From positions 1-8,666 of the forward strand of contig JAGRJA010000293.1 in assembly GCA_020443005.1 (NCBI GenBank): 8,666 nt of DNA. Reading direction: 5' to 3'. This document shows positions 7,501 through 8,666 of the stretch, piece by piece. The notes under the pieces were generated by a model, which was not told the origin of the DNA, made no database searches, and saw only the letters and a program-made list of their open reading frames with translations. How positions within the stretch are numbered: the stretch's first letter is position 1; each line of letters starts with the position of its first letter. Source of the DNA: Pseudomonadales bacterium (GTDB lineage: Bacteria > Pseudomonadota > Gammaproteobacteria > Pseudomonadales > UBA7239). Position numbers and translations under genes: made by a program.

Positions 7501-7780
7501 GGATTTCAAATTCCGAACCGTAAAGACTTTTCTCGCGGTCAGCTTTCGGGATAAAGAACTCCCGTCGCTCCTTGCGCAACTTATCGGTGACTTCATTGGG
7601 TACAAAGGTCGGGGAGGTGAAAATAAACTCGAGCGCGTCTATTGCCTGCAACTCTTCTTTCAAGGCTTCATAGGCATAGATAGAAAAGCAGGACGCAGCA
7701 ATCTTGAGCCGACTGCCCTTCTTCAATGACACTTTAAAATCATCGCCCAAAAGTGTATTGATATTATCGATTATTTTCAT
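4502..7780 (-). CDS. SF2 (SWI/SNF-like) helicase with N-terminal phospholipase D-like domain
   Basis: This 1092-aa ATP-dependent DNA translocase/helicase has a phospholipase D-like N-terminal region (about 20-160: RLKIAASCFSIYAYEAL, FIFTSPTFV, MPLHGFSAVDLGF). The catalytic HxK(x4)D signature of active PLD enzymes is not visible, so this part may only bind nucleic acid or partners. Helicase motifs are intact: FQKDAA (264-269), Walker A DSVGLGKT (276-283), Walker B DESH (365-368), SAT (403-405), motif V ATDCISEGQNLQ (801-812) and motif VI QRFGRIDRIG (831-840). A long helical insert with an acidic patch (about 634-648) separates the two RecA lobes, and about 230 residues follow motif VI. It is first in the operon and coupled to DUF4391 by TGATG. 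The start has no clear Shine-Dalgarno and sits beside an inverted repeat. It could drive DNA scanning or remodelling for the methyltransferase or nuclease. Confidence 0.94.
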   Translation of the reverse strand: MKIIDNINTLLGDDFKVSLKKGSRLKIAASCFSIYAYEALKEELQAIDALEFIFTSPTFVPNEVTDKLRKERREFFIPKADREKSLYGSEFEIQLRNKLTQKAIARECADWMRRKATFRSNRTRSAMQQFACISEPSQNVAYMPLHGFSAVDLGFQPGDAVSNLVNRIDDNALTSTYLSLFDQIWNDSEKLQDVTNTICDHIDSVYQENSPERIYFQILYNIFNEFLEDISEDVLPNDRTGYQDSVVWNKLFNFQKDAATGIINKLETYNGCILADSVGLGKTFSALAVIKYYELRNKSVLVLCPKKLADNWLNFRGNLVTNPFVKDRFSYDVLCHTDLLRDSGESLGMRLNLVNWGNYDLVVIDESHNFRNNDVYKDRETRYQRLMNQVIRAGVKTRVLMLSATPVNNRFTDLRNQLALAYEGESKAMAKKVGTQNSIEQIFKRAQTAFNDWSALPPEQRTAQRILDALDFDFFKLLDSVTIARSRKHIQTFYDTSDIGKFPERRKPVSIHPPLTHREDVIGFNEIFTHLSAIRMSIYAPVSYILPSRLGKYEALYDTDVKGGTSRLRQIDREKSLQRLMTVNLLKRLESSVHSFRLTLEGLHTNYSRMLETISAFEKSGSVTSIHDIAADLNEAEFDDDDLQELDDPFSTGGKVNIQLEDMDVPSWKHDLENDLATIDELLGEMAKVTPEHDAKLQDVLHHIGTKIQNPINSCEGKPNRKVIIFTAFADTADYLYKHLAPHFEKRYGVHSGKVTGSQYPSSTLGKRYDFQSLLTLFSPRSKDKAAILSRETGELDLLIATDCISEGQNLQDCDYLINFDIHWNPVRIIQRFGRIDRIGSTNEVIQLVNYWPDITLDEYINLKERVENRMIITDITATADDNVLSAETSDVTYRKEQLQRLQEEVIDLEELKTGVSITDLGLNDFRMDLLGYLKENGDMASMPNGLHAVVPADTEKGLVPGVIFALRNRNAGVNIQQQNRLHPYYLVYMDMQGNTRINHVQPKQLLDLVRVACKGRSEPVQAICKTFNRATEDGKNMRAYSELLNQAIATMIELKQEKDIDSLFTGGKTSALTNTISGLDDFELISFLVVY

Positions 7781-7781
7781 A

Positions 7782-7796
7782 GTAAATTTTATTTAC
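7782..7796. promoter_or_regulatory. Inverted repeat 1 bp upstream of the helicase start codon
   Basis: GTAAAT-TTT-ATTTAC is a perfect 6-3-6 inverted repeat just ahead of the first gene of the operon, where a Shine-Dalgarno would normally be; none is evident. It could be an operator bound by a repressor or an mRNA hairpin limiting translation. The position is seen; the function is inferred. Confidence 0.45.
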
Positions 7797-7843
7797 AGAG
7801 GACTTCAAAACCCCGAGCCGAAAAAATAATCGTTCCCCGCCCG

Positions 7844-7872
7844 CTTATAATCAGTCAGTCGCCACTGTGGAA
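7844..7872 (-). promoter_or_regulatory. Weak sigma-70 promoter candidate for the operon
   Basis: On the minus strand, TATAAG (7844-7849) matches 5 of 6 positions of a -10 box. A poor -35 candidate, TTCCAC (7867-7872), lies 17 bp upstream, overlapping a small CCAC-T-GTGG inverted repeat (7862-7870). The position, 64 bp before the helicase ATG, is reasonable. The -35 match is weak, so this is only the best candidate in the spacer. Confidence 0.22.
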
Positions 7873-8007
7873 CAGTAATGTAGCATAATTACGATAGCGG
7901 TTTTGCAGTATGCGATGCCTGACCACTTTAGTAGCGACCGGCGTCAATCCAGCCCCATCTGCCTTATTTCCTGACACGCCACCGACACATAGCCGAAGGG
8001 CCACAAA

Positions 8008-8666
8008 CTAGCCCCCCGCCTTCAACTTATCCAGATAATCTGCCCAACTTTGCATCATTTTATGGCGTTGTGGAAGGTGTGAAGTGCGATTGTAGGCTCT
8101 TCCCAGCGGATCACGCACGGCATGGCTAATTTGCTGCTCGATAAGATGCGGGGGGAACTCCAGCACTTCATCCAGCAAGGTACGGGCCATTGCCCTGAAA
8201 CCGTGTGCTGTCATCTGTTGTTTGGTATAACCCAGATTCCGCAGGGCCTTGTTCAGCGTACCATCACTGACCGGGGTTTTACGCTTGCGCTCGTTGGGAA
8301 ACACATACTCACTCCAGCCGGTTAGGGGTTGTAAATCTTCCAAAATCGACAACGCTTGCCTGCTCAGGGGAACAACATGCGGCTCACCCATTTTCATTTT
8401 TTCTGCGGGTAGTTCCCATTGCTTCTTGTCAAAATTGATCTCGCTCCATTCCATTTGCCGAAGTTCGCCAGGGCGCTGGAACAACAGGGGTGCCAGCATC
8501 AGCATGGCTCGCACGATATGCGTACCTTCATAGTGTTCGATGGCATACATCAGCTTGCCCACTTCAGCCGGATTAATAATAGCCGCGTTATGCTTCACTT
8601 TTCTTCACTTCAATACCCCCTTCAAGTCTCTGGAGGTGTCACTCTCGATTAGGCCGGAGGCCACCG
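8008..8666 (-). pseudogene. P4-type tyrosine integrase, C-terminal part, interrupted by in-frame TGA; continues past right edge
   Basis: The catalytic domain of a P4-family site-specific recombinase is complete. Numbered from the GTG at 8598, it has Arg42 (QRPGELRQMEW), a Lys near 67 (AEKMKM), His132-x-x-Arg135 (AHGFRAMART), His159 (ISHAVRD) and the nucleophile Tyr169 (LGRAYNRT). It ends in the usual MMQSWADYLDKL. Upstream, the same frame still encodes the integrase linker (VASGLIESDTSRDLKGVLK), then TGA at 8605-8607, then RKVKHNAAIINP. Both sides fit the family alignment as I remember it, so a point mutation to a stop is the simplest reading. A protein starting at GTG 8598 would have the catalytic core but lack the arm- and core-binding domains. 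The gene points toward the operon and probably marks the island's integrase end. Confidence 0.85.

Noticed and set aside
158..7780. DISARM or BREX system
   Set aside because: There is a helicase, a methylase and a PLD-like region, but no DUF1998 protein, no separate PLD protein, no PglZ and no Brx-type ATPase. The Mod is type III-like.
7801..7835. Terminator after the integrase
   Set aside because: The minus strand has short T-runs, but no GC-rich stem of useful length precedes them.

Overview
The window reads as a piece of a horizontally acquired defence island in a proteobacterium, probably gammaproteobacterial. The grounds are the mid-range base composition, the P4-type tyrosine integrase, and the style of the Mod, KilA-N and DUF4391 proteins; a species cannot be named from this. 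Every gene I can support is on the minus strand, so transcription runs from the right edge to the left.

Right end (8008-8666): the 3' portion of a P4-family integrase. The catalytic domain is complete, but an in-frame TGA (8605-8607) lies in the linker just before it, and recognisable integrase sequence continues upstream in the same frame. It is probably a decayed integrase, with its N-terminal part outside the window. A 227-bp spacer (7781-8007) follows. It holds a weak promoter candidate and, 1 bp before the next start codon, a perfect 6-3-6 inverted repeat (7782-7796).

Centre (158-7780): a tightly packed operon in the order PLD-like/SF2 helicase (1092 aa), DUF4391 protein (234 aa), KilA-N protein (200 aa), type III Mod DNA methyltransferase (626 aa), Fic AMP-transferase family protein (367 aa). 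Start and stop codons touch or overlap at helicase/DUF4391 (TGATG), KilA-N/mod (ATGA), mod/fic (ATGA) and fic/next ORF (ATGA). The only gap is 60 bp before KilA-N, and a 24-codon ORF bridges it. This is type III restriction-modification chemistry (Mod) combined with a large SWI/SNF-like helicase, DUF4391 and Fic. The expected Res nuclease-helicase partner is not in the window.

Left end (1-161): an ORF starts at 161 behind a good Shine-Dalgarno, overlaps the fic stop, and stays open to the edge. Its start does not look like Res. It contains a 13-bp direct repeat with 30-bp period and several inverted repeats, so it may be a real partial gene or a repeat-rich spacer.

Main oddities: the KilA-N protein looks internally deleted, in frame, at a short repeated motif; the middle of mod, between its two catalytic motifs, is much more AT-rich than its flanks, which suggests target-recognition-domain exchange; the integrase has an in-frame stop; and the system has Mod without a visible Res.
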